From JBQCDV01 sp051960855 (GTDB lineage: Bacteria > Actinomycetota > Actinomycetes > JAJZTN01): 10,407 nucleotides of DNA. This document shows positions 1 through 6,836 of the stretch, piece by piece. Position 1 is the stretch's first letter, and each line of letters starts with the position of its first letter. The position numbers and the translations under genes are program-made. The stretch is from assembly GCA_051960855.1 (NCBI GenBank), contig JBQCDV010000086.1, forward strand, positions 1 through 10,407. The letters run 5' to 3'. Below the pieces are notes generated by a model. It had not been told where the DNA came from. It saw only the letters and a list, made by a program, of their open reading frames with translations, and searched no databases.

Positions 1-758
1 TCGGTGTGACCGGCGACCAGGTCGTGGCCGACGCGAAGCGCTACCTCGGCATCCCCTATGTCTGGGGCGGCACCGATCCGGCGACGGGGCTCGACTGCTC
101 CGGGCTCGTGCAGCGGACCTATGGCGACCTCGGGATTCCGCTGCCGCGCGTCGCGAAGGACCAGGCGCAGGCCGGGGTTGCGGTGCCGTCGCTGGCCCAG
201 GCCCGTCCTGGTGACCTCGTCGCCTTCGGCAGCCCGGTGGACCACATCGGCATCTACGTCGGCAACGGCCAGATGCTCGAAGCGCCCCACCCCGGTGCCT
301 CGGTGCGCATCGCGCCGCTGCCCGGTGAGCCAGTGGCGATCCGTCGGATCGTGCCGGATGTCACTGTTGGCAACGGTTCTGGCGGCTACGGCGCGCTCTT
401 CACAGCTGCCGAATCCCGCTACTCGCTGCCTCCGGGCCTGCTGAGTGCCGTCGCCCGCGTCGAGTCCGGCATGCGTCCCGACGCGGTCTCGCCGGCAGGT
501 GCCGTCGGGCTCATGCAGCTCATGCCGACGACCGCAGCCTCGCTCGGCGTCGATCCTCGTGACCCCGCACAGGCGGTCGACGGCGCGGCCCGGTTGCTGC
601 AGCGCAACCTCCAGGGCTTTGGCTCCCTGCCGCTTGCCCTCGCCGCCTACAACGCCGGAGCCGCCGCGGTCACGCGCTACAGCGGCATCCCGCCCTTCCC
701 GGAGACGCAGAACTACGTCTCCTCCGTGCTCGCCGCGATGAAAGGACAGTCCGCATGA
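1..758 (+). CDS. Flagellar-cluster two-domain peptidoglycan hydrolase, NlpC/P60 (C40) peptidase plus SLT transglycosylase; 5' partial
   Basis: The reading frame is open to the left edge. The GTG at position 6 falls right at the beginning of the first domain, so the true start is probably outside the window; residue numbers here count from that GTG. Residues about 4-115 form an NlpC/P60 domain with catalytic Cys31 in GLDCSGLV, His80 in VDHIGIYVG and a third polar residue, His95. Residues about 130-248 form a soluble lytic transglycosylase domain with catalytic Glu153 in ARVESGM, the GLMQLMP motif (168-174) and ALAAYNAG (211-218). The first domain should cut peptide stems and the second glycan strands. 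Its place directly before fliK suggests it opens the wall for rod and hook assembly, the job done by the muramidase FlgJ in proteobacteria; this is inferred. A signal peptide cannot be judged because the N-terminus is missing. Domain assignment is secure. Confidence 0.9.
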   Translation, partial: GVTGDQVVADAKRYLGIPYVWGGTDPATGLDCSGLVQRTYGDLGIPLPRVAKDQAQAGVAVPSLAQARPGDLVAFGSPVDHIGIYVGNGQMLEAPHPGASVRIAPLPGEPVAIRRIVPDVTVGNGSGGYGALFTAAESRYSLPPGLLSAVARVESGMRPDAVSPAGAVGLMQLMPTTAASLGVDPRDPAQAVDGAARLLQRNLQGFGSLPLALAAYNAGAAAVTRYSGIPPFPETQNYVSSVLAAMKGQSA

Positions 759-2602
759 CTGCCCCCATCCCCCTGACCCTGCCCGGCCCCGCTGACCTCG
801 TGTCTCCTGCCCGGCCTGGCACGGACCGTCGCGGCGCGGAACACTCCGCCTCACGAGGCGAGGCGTTCGGTCGTGCTCTCTCCGACGCTCGCCGTCACGA
901 CGACCCATCGACGAACGCCGCAGCCGTGGCTGAGCACCGTCGTTCTCCCCGCGCTGCGGCGGAGTCGAGAGACGCCGCTCCTGGCGACGCGGCGACGGCT
1001 GGGAGCGCAACCGGCGCCGAGGACCCTGCTTCCTCTCGTCCGGCCGATGCCGGCACTGCTGACGCCATCTCGGTTGGCTCCATCTCGGGCTCGGCCACAT
1101 CCGAGGTAGCCACGTCGGAGTCCGCCCCCTCGGAGTCCGTCGCGTCCGAGCCCGGCACGTCGGAGGCCGCCATTTCGGAGTCCGCGCCGTCGGACGTCGC
1201 GACGTCGGGCTCGTCCAGCCCGCTGCCCGCGAGCGCCGTTCGGAGCCTTGTCGCCAGCGCCGTGCCAGCCCCGGCGGCTGTCGCAACAAGCCCCACAGCC
1301 GCTGCCACGTCAGGCTCTCCGGTCTCGACGTCGGTCGGCGCAGCCGTCAGCTCAGACGTGCATGCCGCACAGGCCACGACTGCCACAGGCGTGGGAGCGG
1401 CACGCGGTGCTGCCGTCTCGGCGGCTGCCGCTGCCGGGCGTGCAGCAACGACCAAGGGCTCCGGCACGGGCTTGGGCACGGATGCCGGCGTAGGCGTGGA
1501 CACCGGTGTCCCCGCGGATGACGCAGAGACCGACACCGACGCAGCAGCAGGCAGCGGTCAAGCTGCGAGTGCGGCGTCCGGTCTCACGGTTGCAGCAGCC
1601 GTTGTCGCGCCCACGTCCGGTGCTGCAGGACCAGCCGCGGCCGTTGGTGCAGTGACAGGCGGGGTCGTGGCATCGAACAGTGCCGTCGCTGGCGCCGTGA
1701 CCGGTGCAGGGAACCACCGTGCCGTTGGTGGCGGCGGCCCTGCCAAGGCAGCGGCACCCGTCACCGGCGCAGCCGCGGGCGACCCCGGAGCGACTGCCGG
1801 ATCGACGGGTGCGGCTGGGGCCGCAGCCCCTGGTTCCGCTGTGTCGGCGGCAACGTCCCAGCATCACGACCCCCACCCGGCAGCGGCTGCCAGCGCCGAC
1901 CTCGCACGTGCGACCGCTGGCCCGCTCTCCGCACAGTCCGAGACCCTGGGAGGCTCGGATCTCGCGGGAGCGGGAGTGACAAGGGCGGACGCCCCGACCT
2001 CGCCAACGACGAACACAGGAGGCGTGCCCACCACAGCGGCTCTGCCCCCGGCGGCTGGAACCGGCGTCGCGGGAGCCAACGCAGCGGTGAGCGCATCACC
2101 GGCCGCGCCGCTCGCTCCCTATGCGAATGCCGTCCCGGCGGCGGTCACCCAGCTCGTGTCCGCCCTGGCACCCCTTCGCCAGCAGGGCGACGGGGTCCAC
2201 CGCATCACCGTGCAGCTGCACCCCGCCGAGCTCGGAGCAGTGCAAATCAGGGTCGAGCTGCACGGCGATGTCTTGCGAGTGCACCTGGCTGGCGCGAGCG
2301 AGGCCACTCGTGACGTGCTGCGGGCTGCTCTGCCGGACCTCCGTCAGGAGCTGTCATCCGGGACACGTGAGGCGAGCGTTGACGTCAGCACCGAGCTGTC
2401 GCAGCAGAACCCTTGGCAGGGGTCCGGGCCGCAGGGCCAGGGCGGCCTGACAGAGGGCCGCGGGCACGGGTGGGGCCGCCAACACGAGTCGCCTGACCGG
2501 GCCGCCCGCGGTGCCGATCACCAGGACTCCAACCACGCCCGCCCACTAAGCGTCAGCACGACGACAACGTCCGGAACCACCGCTATCGACGTTCGGGTCT
2601 GA
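755..2602 (+). CDS. fliK: Flagellar hook-length control protein FliK
   Basis: FliK is a secreted molecular ruler that stops hook growth and switches the flagellar export gate to filament substrates. The ATG overlaps the upstream stop (ATGA) and has an AAAGGA Shine-Dalgarno at 741-746. The protein has 615 residues. A short N-terminal region contains GEAFGRALSDAR. About 430 residues rich in Ala, Ser, Thr and Gly follow, including eight pentapeptide repeats at residues 114-153. The conserved C-terminal hook-control domain spans about residues 460-560 and carries the family signature VQLHPAELGAVQIRVEL at 486-502. The last residues, IDVRV, resemble other actinobacterial FliK ends. The neighbours (flgD, flgE) agree with the call. 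At 615 residues it is longer than the roughly 400-residue enterobacterial FliK, and the extra length lies in the low-complexity region. The N-terminal part has little recognisable homology; the call rests on the C-terminal domain and context. Confidence 0.92.
   Translation: MTAPIPLTLPGPADLVSPARPGTDRRGAEHSASRGEAFGRALSDARRHDDPSTNAAAVAEHRRSPRAAAESRDAAPGDAATAGSATGAEDPASSRPADAGTADAISVGSISGSATSEVATSESAPSESVASEPGTSEAAISESAPSDVATSGSSSPLPASAVRSLVASAVPAPAAVATSPTAAATSGSPVSTSVGAAVSSDVHAAQATTATGVGAARGAAVSAAAAAGRAATTKGSGTGLGTDAGVGVDTGVPADDAETDTDAAAGSGQAASAASGLTVAAAVVAPTSGAAGPAAAVGAVTGGVVASNSAVAGAVTGAGNHRAVGGGGPAKAAAPVTGAAAGDPGATAGSTGAAGAAAPGSAVSAATSQHHDPHPAAAASADLARATAGPLSAQSETLGGSDLAGAGVTRADAPTSPTTNTGGVPTTAALPPAAGTGVAGANAAVSASPAAPLAPYANAVPAAVTQLVSALAPLRQQGDGVHRITVQLHPAELGAVQIRVELHGDVLRVHLAGASEATRDVLRAALPDLRQELSSGTREASVDVSTELSQQNPWQGSGPQGQGGLTEGRGHGWGRQHESPDRAARGADHQDSNHARPLSVSTTTTSGTTAIDVRV
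1094..1213 (+). repeat. Eight in-frame 15-bp (pentapeptide) degenerate repeats in fliK
   Basis: Eight consecutive pentapeptides read ATSEV, ATSES, APSES, VASEP, GTSEA, AISES, APSDV and ATSGS, consensus A-x-S-E-x, exactly 120 bp. The third position is Ser in all eight and the fourth is Glu or Asp in seven. The DNA copies have diverged, so this is an old or selected repeat rather than a fresh duplication. It probably forms an extended, acidic, disordered part of the FliK ruler. Confidence 0.85.
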
Positions 2603-2610
2603 GAGGCATC

Positions 2611-3075
2611 ATGACCACTCCCATCGGCTCGATCCCCAGCGTCCCCGTCGGCAACATCGCCGATGTTGGGAAGACTCAAGAAGTCAGCAAGCCGACCGAT
2701 CAGTTGGCCGACAAAGACACGTTTCTCAAGCTGCTGGTCGCGCAGCTGCGCTACCAGGACCCGAGCAAGCCCATGGATACGCAGGCGTTCATGGCGCAGA
2801 CCGCGACGTTCACACAGCTCGAGAAGCTCACCGATATGGCGACGACGCAGGCCGCGCTGCTGCAGTCGCAGACCTACCTGCAGGCCGCCGCAACGGTTGG
2901 CCAGACCGTGACGTACACGGGGACCGATGGCACGGACGCCACCGGAGTCGTCACGGGAGCACGTTTCGGCACCGCTGGTGCCGTCCTCCTGATCGGTGGC
3001 ACGGAAGTGCCGATCGGTGCGGTGACCCAAATCGGGACCGCCGCAAAGCCATCCGGCACCACCGACGCCCACTAG
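2611..3075 (+). CDS. flgD: Flagellar hook assembly (cap) protein FlgD, minimal form
   Basis: FlgD forms the temporary cap under which FlgE hook subunits assemble outside the cell. The protein is 154 residues. The diagnostic N-terminal segment runs from about residue 34 to 75 and includes DTFLKLLVAQLRYQDP and TFTQLEKL. The C-terminal part (about 93-145, QTVTYTG through LLIGGTEVPIGAVTQI) matches the two flanks of the FlgD Tudor-like domain. The Ig/Fn3-like domain that larger FlgD proteins carry inside the Tudor fold appears to be absent. The ATG starts 8 bases after the fliK stop, with GAGAGG at about 2601-2606 as ribosome-binding site. flgE follows after 9 bases, so the three genes are co-transcribed. 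Short FlgD proteins of this kind are known in Gram-positive bacteria. Confidence 0.94.
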   Translation: MTTPIGSIPSVPVGNIADVGKTQEVSKPTDQLADKDTFLKLLVAQLRYQDPSKPMDTQAFMAQTATFTQLEKLTDMATTQAALLQSQTYLQAAATVGQTVTYTGTDGTDATGVVTGARFGTAGAVLLIGGTEVPIGAVTQIGTAAKPSGTTDAH

Positions 3076-3084
3076 GAGCTGTTC

Positions 3085-4347
3085 GTGCTTCGCTCACTCT
3101 TCTCCGGCATCAGCGGTCTGCGGTCGCACCAGACGATGATGGATGTCACCGGTAACAACATCGCGAACGTCAACACCGCTGGCTTCAAGTCCAGCAACAC
3201 GGTGTTCGAGGACACGATGTCTCAGATGCTCAAGGCCGCAGCGGCACCCGTGGGCCCGGCCCAGGGCCAGAACGGTGGCAGCAACCCCGCTCAGCTCGGC
3301 CTCGGTGTCCGCGTCGCGGCGGTCAACACCAACTTCAGCCAGGGTGCTGCGCAGACCACCGGTCGTGCCACGGACATGATGATCCAGGGTGACGGGTTCT
3401 TTGTCGTCAATGACGGCACCCAGTCGATGTACACCCGTGCCGGCGCCTTCTCCTTTGATGCTGGCGGCAAGCTGGTCAACCCCAATGGGCTGGTCGTGCA
3501 GGGGTGGACCGCGGATGCCAACGGCAAGGTGGACCAGACGAAGCCGATCGGCGACATCGTCTTGCCAGTCGGCACTGCCAAGGCGCCCGTAGCCACCAGC
3601 AACATCACCATCGGTGGCAACCTCGACCCGTCATCGACGGACAAGGACATCACGACCTCGATCCAGATCTTCGACAAGTCTGGTGTTGCTCATGCACTCA
3701 ACGTGACGTTTCACCCGACCGCAGACCCCGCGGGGGCCACGTGGACAGTCGATGTCACAGACGCTTCGGTCACCCCGCCCAAGGTGCTTGTCACAGGCAA
3801 GGCGATCACCTTCACGGATGGCCAAGGAGGTGCTGCGAACAACATCACTTTCGACTGGCTCGGCGCAGCCGGCGATCCCAACGCCACTCCCGCCGTGGCG
3901 GCCGACAAGGCTGTCATTGACCTGTCCGCCGTCAATGAGTTCGGTGGCCCCTCCACCGTCGCCGCGTCCTACCAGGACGGCGCGGAAGCCGGATCGCTGC
4001 AGTCCTTCACGATCTCGCCTGACGGCCAGCTCATCGGTGTCTTCAGCAATGGCCTCAAGCAGCCGCTCGCCCAGGTTGCGCTGGCGTCGTTCAATAACCC
4101 GCCCGGCCTCGAAAAGGTCGGCGGCTCGCTCTACCGCAACACCGTCAACTCCGGGGTAGCGCAGCTGGGAGCCCCGGGCAGCGCCGGCCGCGGGCAGCTC
4201 TCGAGCGGTGCGCTAGAGATGAGCAACGTCGACCTCGCGGCCGAGTTCACCAACCTCATCGTCGCCGAGCGCGGTTTCCAGGCGAACTCCCGCGTCATCA
4301 CCACGTCCGACGAGATCCTGCAGGACCTGGTCAACCTCAAGCGCTGA
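3085..4347 (+). CDS. flgE: Flagellar hook protein FlgE
   Basis: FlgE is the structural subunit of the hook, the flexible joint between rod and filament. The protein has 420 residues, close to the usual FlgE length. The N-terminal rod/hook motif is clear: LFSGISGLRSHQ at 5-16 and GNNIANVNTAGFKSS at 23-37. A hook beta region with GDGFFVV (102-108) and YTRAGAF comes next, then the FlgE D2-type domain at about 170-310. The C-terminal motif at 380-420 includes SNVDLAAEFTNLIVAERGFQ and ends in LVNLKR. Length and the D2 domain favour FlgE over the rod proteins FlgF and FlgG. The start is a GTG whose Shine-Dalgarno AGGAG (3074-3078) overlaps the flgD stop codon. A strong hairpin follows 12 bases after the stop, so this is probably the last gene of the transcript. 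Confidence 0.95.
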   Translation: MLRSLFSGISGLRSHQTMMDVTGNNIANVNTAGFKSSNTVFEDTMSQMLKAAAAPVGPAQGQNGGSNPAQLGLGVRVAAVNTNFSQGAAQTTGRATDMMIQGDGFFVVNDGTQSMYTRAGAFSFDAGGKLVNPNGLVVQGWTADANGKVDQTKPIGDIVLPVGTAKAPVATSNITIGGNLDPSSTDKDITTSIQIFDKSGVAHALNVTFHPTADPAGATWTVDVTDASVTPPKVLVTGKAITFTDGQGGAANNITFDWLGAAGDPNATPAVAADKAVIDLSAVNEFGGPSTVAASYQDGAEAGSLQSFTISPDGQLIGVFSNGLKQPLAQVALASFNNPPGLEKVGGSLYRNTVNSGVAQLGAPGSAGRGQLSSGALEMSNVDLAAEFTNLIVAERGFQANSRVITTSDEILQDLVNLKR

Positions 4348-4359
4348 TAGCTCGACGAG

Positions 4360-4389
4360 CGAAGGGGGCCGCTGCGGCGGTCCCCTTCG
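4360..4389 (+). terminator. Probable transcription terminator after flgE
   Basis: A near-perfect hairpin with arms CGAAGGGGGCCGC and GGCGGTCCCCTTCG-type complement forms 13 pairs, including one G-T, around a 4-base loop (TGCG, 4373-4376). It lies 12 bases after the flgE stop. No T-run follows, which is common for terminators in very GC-rich actinobacteria. It most likely ends the flagellar transcript. Confidence 0.7.
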
Positions 4390-4450
4390 GCATTCCCGAA
4401 CGACGCAGCGGCGGCCCTCGGCATCATCTCCGAACGGCCCGCGTTCCCTT

Positions 4451-4481
4451 GCGTCGCCGCCAAGCCGCGCGGCGAGGACGC
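4451..4481. other. Bulged GC-rich inverted repeat between flgE and the HNH gene
   Basis: GCGTCGCCGC (4451-4460) pairs with GCGGC and GACGC (4469-4481), with a 3-base bulge GAG and an 8-base loop. It could be a second, weaker terminator or an RNA fold of no function. In a GC-rich genome such structures arise by chance, so support is limited. Confidence 0.25.
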
Positions 4482-4497
4482 CCACGACCCGAGAAGC

Positions 4498-4585
4498 GGT
4501 CGAATAGAAGAAAAATGAGAAACTAAGCCCGCATCGGTGCAATCACGTCCTAACTCTGTCAGACGGCTTGTCTAGCGTGCTTGGT
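4498..4585 (+). promoter_or_regulatory. AT-rich leader and probable promoter region of the HNH gene
   Basis: A stretch at 4502-4527 made mostly of A and G (GAATAGAAGAAAAATGAG and onward) is strikingly AT-rich for this genome and precedes the DUF222/HNH gene. TAGCGT at 4573-4578 lies where a -10 box would sit for a leaderless transcript beginning at the ATG at 4586. No convincing Shine-Dalgarno precedes that ATG, which supports leaderless translation. A clear -35 partner is not visible, so the exact promoter is uncertain. Confidence 0.35.
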
Positions 4586-6532
4586 ATGACAGGACGGGGC
4601 GACGAGCAGGAGTGGGCCGTGCCAGGCGTGCACCGGCCGTCGCGCGACGGCGGCGGGGCGAGGTGGGCCAGTGGTGAGCATCTCGACCGGACCCATCCCG
4701 TCGTCCGCGTCGTCGCCGGCGCTCGCGAAGAGCTGTCCTCACTTCTTACGGGTGCCGACCGCACGGCTGAGGGGGAGACCTCCGACACGGCGAGCGGCTC
4801 GGGTAGCCGTGGCCTGCATGCCCCGCTGCCTGGTGCGCGCCAGGCCATCGTCGACCTCGCCGACGCGTCGCTGGTCGGTCTCTACCGTGAGTTGGCCAGC
4901 CTGACGGCTGCCTCCGCTGCCGTGACGGCGGCGGTCGTTGCGGAGGTAGCGGCTCGCGACCTGCCATCGCAGGTGGGGGAGCGTTCGGTCAACGGGTGGC
5001 TGCAACGGGCCGGTCGCCTCACGCGTTCCGAGGCGTCGCGGGAGCAGAGCGCCTCGTCCGCCGTGCTCGCCGTGCCAGCCGTGACCGCGGCGCTGGCGGC
5101 CGGAGCGTTCAGCCCACGTGCGGCCACGCTGCTGAGCTCGACGCTGAGCACGGTCGCAGCGATGCCGTCGGTAAGCGCCGAGGTCTACGCCGAGGCCGAG
5201 GAGACGGCCTTGCGTCTCGCCTGCCAGCTCGACGCCATGCAACTGAGCCGCGCTCTCCAGGCTCTGCAGGAGGCGTTGACCACCGAGCCCGACGTCGACG
5301 ACGAGGCCGAAGCCGAGCGACTGGCAGATGCGGCAGCGAAGGCATGGCGCGAGAGATACCTGGTCGTCAACACCGAGACGGGGCGCGTGACCGGCCGACT
5401 CCCGGTCGCCATGGCCGAAGCGCTGCAGACCGCTCTCGATGCGCTGGCCGCGCACCGCTCTCGGGACCTGCCGCCCGAAGCGCTCACTGCCGCGCAACGC
5501 GCAGGCGCCCGAGTGTGGATCGACCACGTCGAGGGGTGCCCGGCGGAGGAGCCAGACGCCGAGGGGTCCGACGACAACGGCGGCGAGGCAGCAGCGCCGT
5601 TCGCGAAGTCATGCCGTTGCCCCTGGCGCGTGGAGTGGCCGCTGATCTGCACGTGCGGTCTGGACGAGTCGAAGCAGGAGGGGCACGAGCAGGCCGCTGC
5701 GGAGGGGCACGAGCAGCTCGCTGCGGAAGCGCCCGCCCCTAGCTCCGGCGGCCAGACGGAGCCGGTGTTCGGCGGCCGGTTCCACGCCGACGACTGCGCG
5801 GCCAGCGGATGGGGCGAGCGGGGCCACGACGAGTCCGGGGAGCCATTGCTGCGCAGGTCGCGTGCACAGTCGCAGGCGGACGCCCTGTTCGAGCTGGCAC
5901 GCATGGGCCTTGACGCTCAGCTCCTGCCGACGCAGGACGCGGCACCGCCGCATCTGACCCTGCACGCAACCCCCGCGGACCTCGACCGTCCCGTGCCTGT
6001 CGCGACCTACCCAGACGGCGTCGTCGCGCCGCCGACTGCGGTGGCAACGGTCCTCTGCGACGCGGTCATCACGACCGTGCTCTTCGACGGCGAGGGCAAG
6101 CTCCTCGCGGTCAGCGGATCGCAGCGGACCTGGCCGCGGCACCTGCGGCGGGCCATTGCCGCCCGCGACCGACGCTGCGCCTTCCCGGGGTGCGAGGGTG
6201 TGCCCGCGCTCTGCCACGTGCACCACATGGTCCACGTCGAGCATGGCGGCCCCACGTGCGCCGACAACGGATGCCTGCTGTGCCCGCTGCACCACGCCCT
6301 CGTTCATGACCTCGGATGGGAGGCGCGGCTCAACCCGCGCAACGGACGGCCGGAGTTCCAGCCGCCGACCTACGTGGACCCGCAGCAACGGTGGCGACAG
6401 CATCCGCGCTACCAGCTCGAGCACTTGCGCCGGACCGGCTGTGAGCCACGTCCGGACGAACGCGACCGGCGCCGGTGCCGAGCCGCAGGAGTCGATTCGC
6501 CAGTGGACCCGGACGCGCCGTTGCCGTTCTAG
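4586..6532 (+). CDS. DUF222 domain and HNH endonuclease protein (13E12 repeat family)
   Basis: The protein has 648 residues from the ATG at 4586; in-frame TTG (4568) and GTG (4577) are alternative starts, none with a good Shine-Dalgarno. Residues about 86-470 form the helical DUF222 region, starting at AIVDLADASLVGLYRELASL. The C-terminal HNH nuclease domain (about 518-580) has zinc-type cysteines C531/C536 (CAFPGC) and C563/C566, the HVHH motif at 544-547, Asn561 after GGPT, and LHHALVH at 568-574, so catalytic and metal residues look intact. This is the multi-copy actinobacterial family typified by Mycobacterium REP13E12. Its biological role is unsettled; DNA cleavage or selfish mobility is inferred from the HNH fold. 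Oddities are a variable central insert (about 325-400) with C343, C345, C355 and C357 in CRCPWRVEWPLICTCG, and an 8-residue tandem duplication. It follows the flagellar terminator and is not functionally related to flgE. Confidence 0.9.
   Translation: MTGRGDEQEWAVPGVHRPSRDGGGARWASGEHLDRTHPVVRVVAGAREELSSLLTGADRTAEGETSDTASGSGSRGLHAPLPGARQAIVDLADASLVGLYRELASLTAASAAVTAAVVAEVAARDLPSQVGERSVNGWLQRAGRLTRSEASREQSASSAVLAVPAVTAALAAGAFSPRAATLLSSTLSTVAAMPSVSAEVYAEAEETALRLACQLDAMQLSRALQALQEALTTEPDVDDEAEAERLADAAAKAWRERYLVVNTETGRVTGRLPVAMAEALQTALDALAAHRSRDLPPEALTAAQRAGARVWIDHVEGCPAEEPDAEGSDDNGGEAAAPFAKSCRCPWRVEWPLICTCGLDESKQEGHEQAAAEGHEQLAAEAPAPSSGGQTEPVFGGRFHADDCAASGWGERGHDESGEPLLRRSRAQSQADALFELARMGLDAQLLPTQDAAPPHLTLHATPADLDRPVPVATYPDGVVAPPTAVATVLCDAVITTVLFDGEGKLLAVSGSQRTWPRHLRRAIAARDRRCAFPGCEGVPALCHVHHMVHVEHGGPTCADNGCLLCPLHHALVHDLGWEARLNPRNGRPEFQPPTYVDPQQRWRQHPRYQLEHLRRTGCEPRPDERDRRRCRAAGVDSPVDPDAPLPF
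5678..5725 (+). repeat. 24-bp tandem duplication inside the HNH gene
   Basis: Two adjacent 24-base copies (5678-5701 and 5702-5725) differ at two bases. They encode EGHEQAAA and EGHEQLAA in frame (residues 365-380). They lie in the variable linker of the DUF222 region, away from the HNH domain, and the near-identity suggests a recent slippage duplication. Confidence 0.85.
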
Positions 6533-6836
6533 GGCACGTCGGCGTCCCCGCATGCAGCCAGATCAGCTCGACGTCAGCTGCGTCTGCTGCTTGCCTTCGC
6601 TCGGCCCGGACGGACAGCGTGTTGCCATCAACGCTTACATCGACTGAGCCGGGGTCGATGCCCGGGAGGTCGAGAGCGAGGACGTAGTGGTCACCAGAAC
6701 GCCACACGTCCATCGGCATCCAACGCGGGCCGTCGGTCGACACGCGACTCGCACCCAGGAGAGAGCGACGTGTTTCAGCAGTCGGAGGCGGAGAGTGCCA
6801 AGACCGCGTGGAGTCGGGAGGCGTTGATTTCCAACT
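6533..6836. other. 304-bp gap between convergent genes holding an Hsp20 remnant and no intact gene
   Basis: The HNH gene reads into this gap from the left and the amidohydrolase from the right. The only protein-level homology is the minus-strand Hsp20 fragment at about 6561-6767. No strong bidirectional terminator is visible. Near 6825-6840 a 5-bp inverted repeat (GTTGA and TCAAC) overlaps the amidohydrolase stop codon, too weak to call a terminator. Confidence 0.6.
6561..6767 (-). pseudogene. Truncated Hsp20 / alpha-crystallin small heat-shock protein remnant
   Basis: On the minus strand, codons from about 6767 read RRSLLGASR and then WMPMDVWRSGDHYVLALDLP, GIDPGSVDVSVDGNTLSVRA and ERR. This matches the start of the alpha-crystallin domain of actinobacterial Hsp20 chaperones, which normally have about 140-150 residues. 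The match ends near ADVELI at about 6563; beyond it the frame only reads antisense of the HNH gene. The second half of the domain, including the usual beta-strands and C-terminal IPV-type tail, is therefore missing. The N-terminal end is also damaged: the only start in frame is a GTG at 6743, and a TGA lies upstream near 6837 with no ATG, GTG or TTG between. The piece is too short to fold as a working chaperone. The assignment to Hsp20 is firm; the cause of truncation is inferred. Confidence 0.75.

Noticed and set aside
895..1536. Long minus-strand open frame opposite the FliK low-complexity region
   Set aside because: It is the shadow of the repetitive GC-rich fliK coding sequence; its composition mirrors fliK, it has no recognisable domain, and the sense frame ends in a clear FliK C-terminal domain.
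5185..5904. Ser/Ala/Arg-rich minus-strand frames inside the HNH gene
   Set aside because: They are shadow frames in GC-rich DNA; the sense strand carries clear DUF222 and HNH motifs throughout.
4390..6570. A complete transposon or homing element with terminal repeats around the HNH gene
   Set aside because: I found no matching inverted or direct repeats at the two ends by eye, and no transposase. The insertion idea rests only on the gene family and the broken Hsp20.
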